From contig JAOTOL010001140.1 of assembly GCA_034440575.1 (NCBI GenBank), forward strand, positions 137,001 through 201,000: 64,000 bases of DNA, read 5' to 3'. The notes beneath the pieces were generated by a model. It searched no databases and was not told the DNA's origin. It was given only the letters and a program-made list of their open reading frames with translations. The DNA comes from Imbricaverruca yamaguchii. Taxonomy: Eukaryota; Arthropoda; Thecostraca; Neoverrucidae. Below are positions 21,360 to 32,690 of this stretch, piece by piece; the stretch's first letter is position 1, and each line of letters opens with the position of its first letter. The position numbers were made by a program, and so were the translations under genes.

Positions 21360-22375
21360 ACTTCCACCAGCAATGCTACCAGCTTTAAAGGCAACCGGAC
21401 AAATGTGCGCAAAGCAAGTGTACGTATGGCAGATGTACGCACGCAAATGTCCATATAAGTAAATGTATGGTAGCGAGAAAGGATGAACGGTAAATGCACG
21501 TAAGCGCAAATGTGCGCATACGCAAATGTACGTGAGCGGGAAAGCATGTATGGGAAACGCACACAAACGCGGATGTAAGGAAGTGCAGAAATACGAAAAC
21601 GGAAATGTGCCTACGGGTGCAATATGGACGCAAGAGTAAATGTATGTGGATGGAAAAGTGCGTAAGAGTAAATGTCCGTCGATGCATATGCATGTAACCT
21701 TTGTGGTAATGCTAAACTTTGCCTGTGCATACACTTTGCCCTCGAGTAATGTTTGAGGTTACATACATTTGCACCTGCGTACCTTTGCGTTCACGTACTT
21801 TATTACCTATTTTCACATTTACATGATTTATTACTTAATTATAATTGCATGCACGTATGTTTTTCATGTGTACTTTTCTTTCATGTACCTTTTCTTTTAC
21901 GGGAACTCAGTGACACAGCCAGGATTTTCCCAATGTGGGTCCGACCCCCAAAATATAATGAAACAGACAGCCTTCCGCCCATGAAGCGCGCCGAAAATTT
22001 ACGTTTTTGCGCGGTGAAACTATCAACATTTCTTGTTTGATCTAGCATATTTTTGGTTGCTATGGGGAGCCAAACCCCGTCTCCCTTGGCTGCAATTCTG
22101 CGTGCATTTGCCATTACGTTCTTTTTCATTTACGTGCATCTGCTAAACGCACTTTTGTCCTTGAATCGCACATCTACCATACGTACAATTGCATACGTAC
22201 ATTTCCTTACATACATCTGCTATATGTACATTTGTCGTACGTACACTTCTAGACTTGTACGTTTGCGCATGCATACATTTGCATTTACGTGCATCTGCTA
22301 CACGTACTTTTATCCTAGAAGCGCACATCTGCCATACGTATCATTCCATACGTACATTTCCTTACCAACTTAACA
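21360..22375. repeat. Inverted pair of short-period arrays (foldback-like element)
   Basis: The left arm (about 21400-21720) is made of degenerate units like GCAAATGTACGTAAGCG. The right arm (about 22095-22370, with a further patch at 21765-21840) has the reverse complement, TACATTTGCxxTACGTG. Arms share specific words: GTACGTATGGCAGATGT at 21421-21437 reappears inverted near 22330. Period is roughly 15-20 bases and units vary. Long inverted arms built from short tandem units around a unique centre (21850-22090) are the hallmark of foldback elements. There are no coding motifs in the centre. Confidence 0.65.
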
Positions 22376-22559
22376 CGCGCGTCAGAGGGCCCATAATATA
22401 AGGCGGACCGGAGAGCGGGGATTCGACCCCCTCAAGATCTTGGAAACTACTAACGCTATAGAGAAAAACCACCGGTATATTACGGCTGTGGTGAACTTGC
22501 TTCAGTATACATTTCATAATCCTTTGCCTACAGGGTCAAATGAGGTCGAGGTCACCCAC

Positions 22560-22730
22560 CAGGGACGAGTAGCCTAGGGGTATGTTGCTCGTCTCACAAT
22601 CGAAAGGGTGTGGGTTCAAGTCTCACCTGTCGCTACTCTTCGCCCGCGACCAATCGGCGTGAGAGATTGGCGACGCTACATGACTCAACGGTCAATGTGT
22701 CGTAAAAAAAACAATAACCAACCAACCAAC
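22560..22730 (+). mobile_element. tRNA-derived SINE, copy 1
   Basis: The head begins GAGTAGCCTAGGGGTA (A box) and has GTGGGTTCAAGTCTC (B box, near 22611). The anticodon-like loop CTCACAA suggests a Val-type tRNA ancestor. The body TCAATCGGCGTGAGAG-like block and GCTACATGxCTCAACGGTC are shared with 51284-51450 at high identity. It ends CGTAAAAAAAACAATAACCAACCAACC. Confidence 0.85.
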
Positions 22731-23675
22731 TCAGGAGATCGGCCACCACAATGCGCCGCCGCACCTCAAAAGAAACATTTGTGACGTTGAACGCTCGGCG
22801 GCCAGATGGCGGTCGACCGCCGGTAGGTTGGTAGACTTTGCACCCCCGCAGTTCCTATATTTGTCAACTGATTTATATTTTTCGCAGGATGCACTGACCA
22901 ATTTTTAACGTCCACAAAATTGCATTACAATATCTCCGCCCGCTTATGAAATATCGTCGAAAAAACAAGAGGGACGTTACGATTTCGCCTCCCCCATCCG
23001 GTGCGCGTGCTAAAGGCACTACACAAATTCCAAGATTGAAGGATCAGCAGCGAATTATCAGCATCGATGGAATATCCGTATATCATGAGTTTTCAGCACA
23101 CATTTGGTTCGGTTTATCATCCCTAGATTTAGGGAAATTTAACATTAGGCTTTTCAGCTAGTTTTGTTACCAAAACAAAACTGCCCACAAGCTAACCTAG
23201 TACGAAAGCTTTCACATGGGATCACCACCTGCTCAAGTAAACTACCTCAAATAAACTCAATCTCAAAGAAACTCAAATATGCTGGGAATTTTGGTGCATC
23301 TCCTGGCAGCCCCAAGCGTGGTAAGGCGGACCGCCGTATGACTATCTTAGTAGGACTATGTTCTTTCTGTCGCAGGTTTTACCATAGTTTAAGATACGTG
23401 ATGTCGCAATTAGCGCAATGAAGCTTCAGCCAGCTTCGACTAATTTAAGTGGGCGTTAATTCGTGGAAACGAGTTCTAGACATTGTCATGGAGGAAACCA
23501 AATCTAGCCTTCTCTTTGCCAACCCTGTTTAAGACTGCCCTGTCTGTTCCGCTGTTTTTACATCAGCCTTCGCACACCTAGACAACCTGCATACAATGCC
23601 ATTTGCAGTCAATAAGAATGGCACATGCCATGGCAAGCATGACTTTCTAGAGGTAAGATAAGAACATCAGCTAAG
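22731..23675. other. Non-coding, inside the putative TEX14-like intron
   Basis: No gene recognised. Confidence 0.4.
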
Positions 23676-23790
23676 TCAGATCACGTCAGGTCAGGTCAGG
23701 TCAGGCCAGTTCACGTCAATTCAGATCGGGTGGAGTTGGGATGGAACTAGTTAAATCGGATCAAATCGAGTCGGGTCGTATTACGTGGTG
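23676..23790. repeat. GGTCA pentamer array
   Basis: CAGGTCAGGTCAGGTCAGG (near 23688) degrades rightward into GATCAAATCGAGTCGGGTCG. Overlapping AGGTCA words match the nuclear-receptor half-site, but a simple pentamer repeat is the more economical reading. Confidence 0.8.
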
Positions 23791-24109
23791 TCGGACCTTG
23801 CGTTGAAACACTAGTTCCAGCTACAAATACCGGACCGTGCAGTCCCAACGGTGAAATGACATTCCTGGGTTGCCAGGAATTAGTACGAATTTGGCCACGT
23901 TATGCTGCAAGTCCAACATTGGCTTCCCTATGAACAATAACAACGCTAGCCATGTGTAAAACCAAAGAGTGCGGCGCAATAAACTGCGAGGCGACAGGCA
24001 CGAGCACAGCTTGCAAAATGACGGCAACAGCATGCAGAGCACGAAGAATTGTAGTGGCGGCGCGTGCACGATGTGGGACCACCATGCTGGCCAGGGTGCA
24101 GACACTTAC

Positions 24110-26197
24110 CTGGCCCAACGGGCTGGTCGTCAGGTGGGGTGTGCACGGTGCGTGTGAGGACAGGCCGGTTGGACGAGGAGCGGATGGTGGAGTGGTGGCG
24201 GCCGGCGCGCCGCATACCTGTGCCTCCAGACTACGGCTGTGGCGGCGGCCCGACTCGGCCGAGTGTGGCGCCGGCGGCCACGGCGGCGCGCCGCCCGCCG
24301 TGCGCCGCCCGCTCAGCGAGCACGCCGAGCCGTGCCGCGTCACACGGTGACTCGCCGGCTTGATGGCCGTCTCCTCGCGCCAGTCGACGTCGGCACTCTG
24401 CCAGGTGGCGCTACGCCTGCGCACGCCGGCGTATCGCACTGCCGGGTCGGCGCGGCTGGCAGCAGGACGCGGCGGCTCGGGCGCGGTCTGGTGCGGCCGT
24501 TTTGACCAGTCGGGCTCTTCCAAGCCGACCAGCGGTGGGGCGTCGCAGCGCCGGCTCAGCAGATCCGGCGACAGAGTACGCGACAGCCGGACGGGTGCCT
24601 GGTGCAGGTGCGGGTGCGCCGGCGCTGGAGGGTTCGGGGGCGCCGGCGCTGGCGGCTTGCGGCCGCGCCACGACTGTTCGGCAGTCGGCGCCTGATCCAG
24701 CTGCCCGTCCCGGTAGCTGGTCAGCATGAAGCGCGCCTCCTCCAGCTGCAAGTCCCGCTGTTGCGGCTCGGCGCGCAGTCCAACGCGCATAAAATCACGC
24801 AGCAACTGGGGGCAGTTGTCAGATTTGAGCGGCAGTGCGTGGCCGGCGCCGACTCGCTCTGTGATCTGGTCGGCGCTGAGGCCGTCCCAGGGTGGGCGCC
24901 CGTGCGCCATCTCCCAGGTGAGCGCGCAGAACGAGTAGACGTCGGCGGCGCGGCTCGGTATGCCGTCAGACAGCACCTCAGGCGCCAGCCAGTTGTAGAG
25001 AACGCCATCTGCGCGGCAGGCCAGCAGCCGCCGCTGCGGCCGCGCTGGCTCTCCTGGTCGCAAACGCAGCGCGTGCTCCATACAGCCGAGCTTGGCTCTC
25101 GAGTTGGTCAGTAGCTGGACGGCGTGGGAGGTAACGGCGCAGTGCAGCCAGCCAGCGGCGTGTACGAACTGGAGCGCGCTGCACACCTGCAAAAGCACGT
25201 CAGCCGTATCTCTCGGCCACATGTGCAGACCGCGCCGGTACCGGCAATGGTGCAGCGAGCCCAGCGACACGCGCTCGAACACCAGCGCCAGGCCATCCAG
25301 GTTCTCGGACGGGCAGACAGCCATAAGTAGCAGCAGGTCAGGGTGGTGCAGACGGCGCGTTGCCTCCAGTTCCGTGATGAGCAGGTCCCGGGTGGCGCCG
25401 GCCGGTGGCCGCTCAACCAGCCGGCGCACGGACACGGGCGCGCCCAGGTAGCGGCGCGCCGCCATCTCGGTGCCCCCGCCGAGCGGATATCCGCGACAAG
25501 CAGTGTCCGGCTCGAGAGAGCGTTCGGTGACCAGCGGCAGCAGCGCCAGCGCCCCGGCTGCCTCCGTGCCGCCGCCGTAATATACGGCGCCGAAGCCGAC
25601 CGACTGCACCGAGCGCGTCAATTCGGCCAGGTCCACATCGGCGGCTGCGCGCGGCTGCTCGCCGGGCAACAGGCGGCGCAGTGCGGCGCGCACGCCGCCG
25701 CCCGCCGAAAAGCTAGAGCTGCGCTCGAGCAGCGCCTCGCCGCCGGACGACGTCATGGCCGCCAGCCGCGCTTTCTCGATCAGCTGGAGCACGCGGCGGC
25801 GACGTAAAGGGTCGTGTTGTAGGCGCGCCCAGTCGGCCGGCCGCCGTCCGGCCAGATCCTGCAGCCGCAGGTCTCCGCCACTCTGCAGGAGCCGACGCAA
25901 CGGCTGTCGCCGGCCGGCGTAACACGCCGCGTGCACGGCCGTGTAGCCTCCATCGCAGCGGGCGTTCGGATCAGCGCCGCGGCGCAACAGCTCAGCCACA
26001 GCCGCCTGGCGCGCCGAGAACGCCGCCGCGAACAGCGCCGTCTGGCCGGAGGCATTGGGGGCATCCACCGGGCAGCCGCGCGCCAGGCAGCGGCGTATGC
26101 GACGCGGACGGTTGGCGGCGGTGGCGCGGTGCAGCTGCTCCGTGAGCGGGTTGTTGCTGACGGGCTCCCCCAGCACGGCCGGAGGTGTCGTGTCCAT
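24110..26197 (-). CDS. TEX14: TEX14-like ankyrin-repeat pseudokinase, first coding exon
   Basis: In vertebrates TEX14 is an inactive kinase of germ-cell intercellular bridges that blocks abscission through CEP55. This exon encodes 696 residues. Residues 17-145 are ankyrin repeats (NASGQTALFAAA, GADPNARCDGGYTAVHAA, GGDLRLQDLAGRRP). SVGFGAVYYGG at 199-209 opens a kinase-like fold ending near 495, with LLLLMAVCPS, VLYNWLAPEVLSDG and DVYSFCALTWEM. Catalytic signatures are absent: the beta-3 position reads VSVRRL (255-260), HRD is replaced by HCA (352-354) and DFG by GCM (371-373). After 500 the protein is Pro/Arg-rich and likely disordered. The start ATG has a strong context (CAACCATGG). The open frame runs to 23900, but CAG|GTAAGTG at 24110/24109 is a near-perfect donor in phase 0, so I end the exon there. 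GC content is much higher than the flanks. Confidence 0.88.
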
Positions 26198-26500
26198 GGT
26201 TGCCGGGTCTCCTGCGGAACCTCACAACAGACTGCATGTGATGTAGCGGCAGTGCAAGCAGCCCATCATCACACCAGCTTTGCCCCGCGCTCTCTCCCGC
26301 TGAAGCTTGGTGGGCAGAATAACACAGTCAGAAGCTACCAACTGAGGAAACATCATCAATAAAACCATGACATTAATATCATATCATGCCATAGGTCGAC
26401 TTCGTTGCTAAACCAAAAATAAAATGGCACGTGTAATTGCATGTGACCTGAAAATTCACAGTTAAGATTGTGCTATTTCATCCTTGTCTTAGGTTTTTAC
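26198..26500 (-). promoter_or_regulatory. Putative 5' flank of the TEX14-like gene
   Basis: Lies directly upstream of the start codon on the minus strand and would contain the 5' untranslated region and promoter. GC content falls rapidly from the exon into this segment. I see no confident TATA or initiator element, so this entry rests on position only. Confidence 0.3.
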
Positions 26501-26965
26501 GAGTTTGCCACATGATGTGGGCAGTCATCATGCACACCACGCTAAATACTGTAAGTTCCGCTTTTATGTGACATCCTTATTTTCTTCCAATTATATTCCC
26601 AAACAACTTCTTTCTTCATCCACACAACTAATGGTGAAAAAATTTTTAAAAAAAAAAAAAATACCTAAATTTTGGTGTGCAGTGGTGGTGGATTGTAGCT
26701 TAGGGGCGCGTCGAGATCTAAATTTTGGTGTAAGAACTCCGTTGTAGATGTGCTGCCACCAGAGGCGCAGTCAAGGGCCCTCTCTTCGTTAGCAACGAAA
26801 AATACACTAGATCTAACAATACATTTCGATATTTCCATCGCGTAAAACCAAAAATATATTTCGTCTTCATTTAAAAAACTTTTTTTTTCATTTCGTGGCA
26901 AGTTCCTTTGTATCAGAGCACCATTAAAAAAAAAAACAGCTGGGCCACTGACTGCCCCACTGAGT
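26501..26965. other. Non-coding; small direct repeat
   Basis: CTAAATTTTGGTGT occurs twice, near 26666 and 26717, next to an A-run. No gene recognised. Confidence 0.4.
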
Positions 26966-27020
26966 TCACAAGTTATTTACGTTTTAGGGGCGTCGGCAAT
27001 CATGGCCATGTGGCGTCCAG
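26966..27020 (-). mobile_element. I-like LINE 3'-end relic
   Basis: AGTTATTTACGTTTTAGGGG then CGTCGGCAATCATGGCCATG resembles the LINE 3' terminus AGTTATTTGGGTTTTCGGGCGCATC at 30253. Same orientation as all other copies. Confidence 0.5.
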
Positions 27021-28209
27021 TGCTTCCAAACTGATGAAAACAGACGTGCACCAAGAATGCCGAAACAAACTGGCCTAGCCTTCAGCTTTATACTCATATA
27101 AAATGAAAAGACAAGGATTCGAAATGAACCACTTGCCTGGGAAATAAGGCTGAGAAACGTTGGACCATTAACGGCCATGATCTTGCATAACAGTCATTGC
27201 TTCCAATTGCAGGACCATGGAGGAAAACTAATAGCCATGAACAATGACCGCGATTCGCGAGCAGAACAGAGCAATTTTCGCCACATGCGCTAATGCTATA
27301 AGCAGCCACCGTTTTTTTTCTTCTCAAGAAACCTATCCAACAGCGAAAGAGGAAGCTTCAAATACGAGACTTGCACACAACTTGCATAAAATGAGTCATA
27401 GTGCAACTTTATGCTGAGTCATGCCTATTAGGTCATTATCATTATTTTCAAACAAAGTGGCAAACTTCATTATGCGGCTTTAATTCAGTATATTTTTCTG
27501 TGACACAGAATCTCCTTTGAGTATGTGCAACTGCGAATAAATTATTCTTGCTGTTCTAGTACACAAATATGAGCTAAATTTAATGCATTATTTCTGCCAC
27601 ACCTTAACCGGCAGGCTATATCTGGTTTCAGAAGAAATCAACAAGCCTGAATTAAGCATAATGTCCCAATGCTTATCATCCCAATTCGTTGCAATTGTAT
27701 CCTTAATTTATCACTTTTCATACCTTAATTATTCACTCATGCAATGCTTTCTAGGGATAACTTTTCACTGCACACCCTGGCATACAATGAACTTTGGGAT
27801 ACTGCTCTCTGGTCGCCAAAATCCAGACGTGCATATTTTTTTTTCCTTCCGAAATCACTTCAATTCATTTCTGTTAGTGAACTCAGCAAAAAAATGTACA
27901 TCGGAACGGACCCAACAGCAGTGCTGTGTTTCTGTGACTAACATAAATTAGCATAAACGACAGATTGAATGATGCAGTAAACAGCTGACTCGACCACCTC
28001 TATCTGCTTGCTGTCAAGAAGATGCAATTGATATACTGAATCAAGTGCTTGCAAAACACAAGCCCAAACAATGCTAATGTTGAAAAACCTATGACAGATG
28101 GACATGTGAATATATGATCTTGTAAAACATATGGATTTCGCATCATGATGTCCTACAATTGTTGAATGACAAATCAAAACACATCTTTTTGGGTCTTGTA
28201 AAGTCTGCA
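27021..28209. other. Non-coding, intergenic
   Basis: AT-rich sequence. No gene recognised. Confidence 0.4.
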
Positions 28210-28210
28210 C

Positions 28211-28325
28211 ATGTTGGGTTGCATAAAACCTACTGATGTTGGATCGAGTAATATCCGATGATGTTGGATAGCATAACACCTACTAATGTTGAATTGTCTA
28301 AACGTATCAATGCTGAACCGCTTAA
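28211..28325. repeat. 25-bp minisatellite, about 4 units
   Basis: Units begin ATGTTGG and are 25 bases long: 28211-28235, 28236-28260, 28261-28285 and a shorter 28286-28309, with a fifth degenerate start at 28310. Approximate consensus ATGTTGGATNGCATAANACCTACTG. Confidence 0.8.
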
Positions 28326-30243
28326 ATTACAAAACGTAAAATGGTGGCCACTTCTCATAATATCCAGCTGTATAACTTTCACGCTAACTTTCACATATAC
28401 AATCAAATCAAAAGGAATTTTCTTGGAGACAAAGCTGACAGCAATTCTGCCAGTTGTCTTATTGGATCCAATAACAGCATCAAATAAAAAAAAGCATTGG
28501 CAATTGGAGACAATTTGCCTTAAAAATAAAGTTGAGACATTTCCCATGTTGTGAGGAGCGCTACAGTTTTCGTACCATTCACGATATTCCTAGTCTCCGC
28601 ATTCTGTCGTTCCTTACACCCTTATTCCGCCTTAATCTCCCCTCGGCGAATTTCGTCATATTCTGAGGGAGTACTGAGGGAGGCGAGACATTTCGCCATT
28701 TTAACTCTAATCCAGCTTGACATATGAAACAAAAACCAGCGTATTGCTCGACACAATATCAATCCTATGACACCAATCATAACCTCGTTAGTCAACCCTT
28801 GATATCTTAGGTCAGGTCAAGGATAAAGTGTCTAAAATATCCGATATTTTCGGCTGAAATACACCATCACGCTCAGAAAATCGCACAAAAAGTTCCCCCT
28901 AAAAGGTGTGTGCGTATATATCTGGGCATGACCTATCAGATGGTATCCCGCGCACCATGATCAGATCCTTAGACATACTCTCAGGTTAGGTCAAATGTAC
29001 AGTTGACCACAAAAACTTTAAATATTTCGTGAAGTTAGTTCAAACGGCAGTTCAGATGACATAGGAAAAAGTGGATGCTAAACTATATTCTTGAGCTGTA
29101 ATCGGCTATCCCAGGCCATCCAAATATCGATATCATCGAAGATCGTTAGGTGATTAGTTCTTTTAAGGGGGCTTTGATCGAAATATGATCATTTAGCGCC
29201 CCTCATCGAAGATAATTGGTCTAGGATGATCTATGATAATCTTTTTGAGCATGGGACCAGTTAGGGTGATTTACCATAGAGGTGAAAAATGACAATCTTA
29301 AAGCAAAATGTGTAAAATGGGACCCAGGATTCAACTTCTTATCAGACATTTCATATTGATGATAGCACAACAGGTCACATGTCATTAGACTGGGAAGACC
29401 TGGAAGGGAACTTAGTTTGTAACTTTAGAAACACATGACCAGTAGATTTGTTAAAATGCACACAAAAAAGCAAAATGTATCTGCTATAAAATCCAACCAT
29501 TAAACTCTTAAATTCTTAAATTCATGAAGGGGCATGGCTTCTTATCAGCCACCAGATCTTGTAACAAGTTGCACGATAGTTTGCGTGCTCGTCTCTAACC
29601 TGCTGTGTTTAGAATTACCACGGGATCGTACCGAACTCATCCCATGCTATTTGAAGGTGGCAAACTGCGCCAGGTCGGATAGTGTTAGTGACCTTGCATG
29701 ACCCGGACTCAGTGATGTGATCTTATTACAATGTAAGAAATATACTCATATTCCCTTGAGGTTGCTTAAAAAATGATGTGTATAGAGCCAACGAATCCAA
29801 TGTAAGTCAATAGCTTTTGGTGGACTGAAAAAAAAACTGGTGCTGCTAATTGGCTAATGTAAGCACAACCAAAATCATACTAGGAGCAAAACTGAACAAA
29901 ACAGGAGCAAAACTCCTGTGGATGTCAAATCCGGTATACAAAGCTGGCATTATGCTTACGGAAGCCTGTAGAAAGATCCACCAAACCCCAGAAGCAACAT
30001 AGCTTAAGCTGTTTCTGTACATGCCCTCAACAGATTGCTGAAATATTTAGCTGAACATCGGTGGTCCGTCTTTTTACAGCTACTTCAGTGAGGTGTCCAC
30101 TTGGCGCCCGACCGGCGCATTCAGCACCTGCTGCGAGATTCCGGTGAGGGCACACGGACTGCAAGTCAATTGACACTGGGGAGCTCGAATAACAGCTGGC
30201 TGCTTGTTGACATGCTACCCACACAAGGCGGTGGTGGCGGTGG
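28326..30243. other. Non-coding, intergenic
   Basis: No gene recognised. AGGTCAGGTCAAGG occurs near 28810, resembling pentamer patches elsewhere in the window. A GGTGGTGGCGGTGG purine stretch precedes the LINE tail at 30231-30243. Confidence 0.4.
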
Positions 30244-30473
30244 TTAGTTAGTTAGTTATTTGGGTTTTCGGGCGCATCAACTGCAGTGGTTATACAGCGC
30301 CCATAACTTAACTATTTAACTGTGTCAATCCTAAACAATCGTACCATGCGGACTTGCTCACGTACAAGGGCTTAGACAGGAGAATATATAGAATTGAAGT
30401 TTACCTCCGAAAGAAAGTGGAACAATTTACCAGAATTGGTCGCGACCGAGTCATCCCCAAGAACATCACGAAT

Positions 30474-31300
30474 TCATAGTGCCTGCGATCGACCAAAGTA
30501 GTGCTTGTAATCATTAGAAAGCTGAGGACATGACGTTAAGATATGACGCACTGAAAGACGTCCCTGGCATCTGGGGCACATGGACATATCATCACCACAA
30601 AGAAGATATCTGTGAGTTGCATAAGTATGGCCAATACGTAGGCGGCAAAGTGTCACCTCGTTCTCGCCTAGTCCTACGCGAGCACGAGGACCACTGGCCG
30701 ATGCTAGGCTTAATTTTCCTCAGCTTGTTTTCACCGACCGCGTCCCAAAGCACCTGCCACTCACGAAAAACATAATTGTTAATGACTGGATATAGATCTC
30801 TAGCAGGAATGGCCATATACCGTGTATACGGTTTCTGTGCTGCGCGCTTTGCAGCCGCGTCAGCAGCCTCATTCCCCGATATACCGACGTGGCTCGGAAT
30901 CCAGCACATAACGATGGTCTTACCATCTGCACGTAGTGACGTCAACCGTAAAACTATTTCCTGGACAATGGAGTGTGATGAGTTAAAAGACCTCAGTGCC
31001 ATAAGGCTACTGGAGACTATCTGTTAGGATGAGGTGCAATGTTTCGTCAGATACTTGTACAAAGCATAATGCTTTGTTAATGGGTACCAATTCAGATGTA
31101 AAGACGGATGCCTGCACAGGTAGCGTAAAAGATCGTGTGGCGGAGCCGCTTACGAACGCCGAGCCAACACCAGCTTCGATCTTTGAACCATCCGTGTATG
31201 TTTTCTTGTAGCCGACGTAGGACGCAATGAGGTCCAGTGCTTTAATTCGGAACTCTTGAGGTAGGGTATCATGTTTATAGGTTTCGCTCAGTGTAACATC
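30474..31300 (-). pseudogene. RNase H and terminal Cys/His motif of LINE ORF2 (frameshifted)
   Basis: TYTDGSKIEAGVGSAFVSG (near 31200) carries the first catalytic Asp of RNase H. SELVPINKAL supplies the Glu helix, LILTDS the second Asp, and GISGNEAADAAAKRAAQ the last catalytic Asp region. The frame then shifts, and LCRLRIGHTYATHRYLLC with CPRCQGRLSVRHILTSC gives the terminal zinc-finger-like motif. At least two frame changes are needed (near 31005 and 30650). Confidence 0.85.
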
Positions 31301-32690
31301 AATGATGGGGGATAATAACTCCCATGGAGGAGTATCCAGAGGGCTCAGTTTGATAACGTTACGGAAAGTGATTCCACTCCGACGCAGTGCATTGTGGAGC
31401 GTGATGCAGAAAGGTGACGAACGCTGACTAGATAATCCGTGGAATAGGTTCACAATGCGTGACGAAAACACCAGATCATGTGTGGGATGGTCCGGAAATT
31501 GTGAGAGCTTGCATGCGTATCTCATTCCAAGCATGATACGCCGCAAGGCAAGAGGTGGCTCATGCGCTTCAACCAGAAGGCTTGCCGTGGGGGACGTTCG
31601 AAATGCACCAGTGGCAATTCGCAAGGCTGCGTTGTGCACAACGTCCAACGTTCGCTTATCAGATGTACACGCGGAGTCGTAAACAAAGCAGCTATAGTCA
31701 AGTTTGGAGCGGATGAGCGATCTGTAAAAAAGCAGTAATGTCTTACGGTCTGCACCATATGAAGTTTTTGCCACGCACTTCAAGATATTCAAAGCCTTAA
31801 AACATCTATCCCTAAGAATTCTAAAGTGTTCTCGATATGTCAGGCGGTTGTCAAAGTGCACTCCCAAAACTTCCAAACTGGTTTGGTAGGGATCACCGTG
31901 CCAAACATTTTCACTGAAAAATCGGGGCATGGTCGACGACGACGACAAAAATGAACACCCACAGTCTTCGATTTGGAAAACATAAGTCCATTTGTAAAAC
32001 TCCACCTTTCAAGTCGATTCGCCGCCAGTTGCAGCTGCCGTTCCACAGAATGAGTGCTAGCGCCACAGGACCAAATCGCAAGATCATCAACAAAGAGAGA
32101 CCGACCGATGGACTGTGGTAGGCAATTTCCAATGTCGTTTATTATGATAGCAAACAATGCGACACTTAGAACGCTGCCTTGTGGTATACCGTTATCTTGT
32201 GTAAAACGCCGAGAAAGGCAGTTACTAATTCTAACCTGGAAAAACCGATCACATAGGAAATTGCTGATAAAGATACCCATCGCACCACGAATCCCATAGT
32301 TAAACACTTTCTTCAAGACACCGTACCGCCATGTAGTATCATACGCTTTTCTATGTCGAAAAATATGGCCCCAACATGTCGTTTTTCCTTAAAGCCAACA
32401 CGTACAGTAGTGTCGAGAGCTAAAATGTGATCCACTGTACTGCGATACTTCCTAAAACCACACTGGGCGTTAGCTAAAATGTTATTTGTTTCTAGGAACC
32501 ATGTCAGTCTGACATTGACCAGCTTCTCCAAAAGCTTACATAATGATGATGTGAGTGAAATAGGCCTATAACTATGTGGATCATACGCATTCTTTCCAGG
32601 TTTAAGCAGAGGCATCCACAATGGCTTCCCGCCAGGAAGCTGGAAAGTTGCCGCTATGCCAAAGTTTATTAAATACACATAAGAGTTCAT
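31007..32690 (-). pseudogene. Reverse transcriptase of I-like LINE ORF2 (frameshifted)
   Basis: Three overlapping frames carry consecutive reverse transcriptase blocks. 32690-32313 has SYRPISLTSSLCKLLEKLV and ANAQCGFRKYRSTVDHI. 32316-31840 has NGIPQGSVLS and SLFVDDLAIW, the FVDD catalytic box. 32005-31007 has LGVHFDNRLTYREHFRILRD, RSKLDYSCFVYDSA and GMRYACKLSQF. The first catalytic Asp block reads AIFFDIEKR, with the frame shifting immediately after. The same blocks occur at 43965-45018 and 11097-11995. Confidence 0.87.

Noticed and set aside
22560..22640. Functional tRNA gene
   Set aside because: The tRNA-like head is followed by a SINE body shared with a second copy, and the acceptor stem does not pair well.
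23676..23790. Nuclear-receptor response element cluster
   Set aside because: A pentamer repeat explains the words; no function can be claimed from the sequence alone.
24602..25114. Long open frame on the plus strand over the TEX14-like exon
   Set aside because: Opposite-strand shadow without motifs; the minus frame has clear ankyrin and kinase-like blocks.
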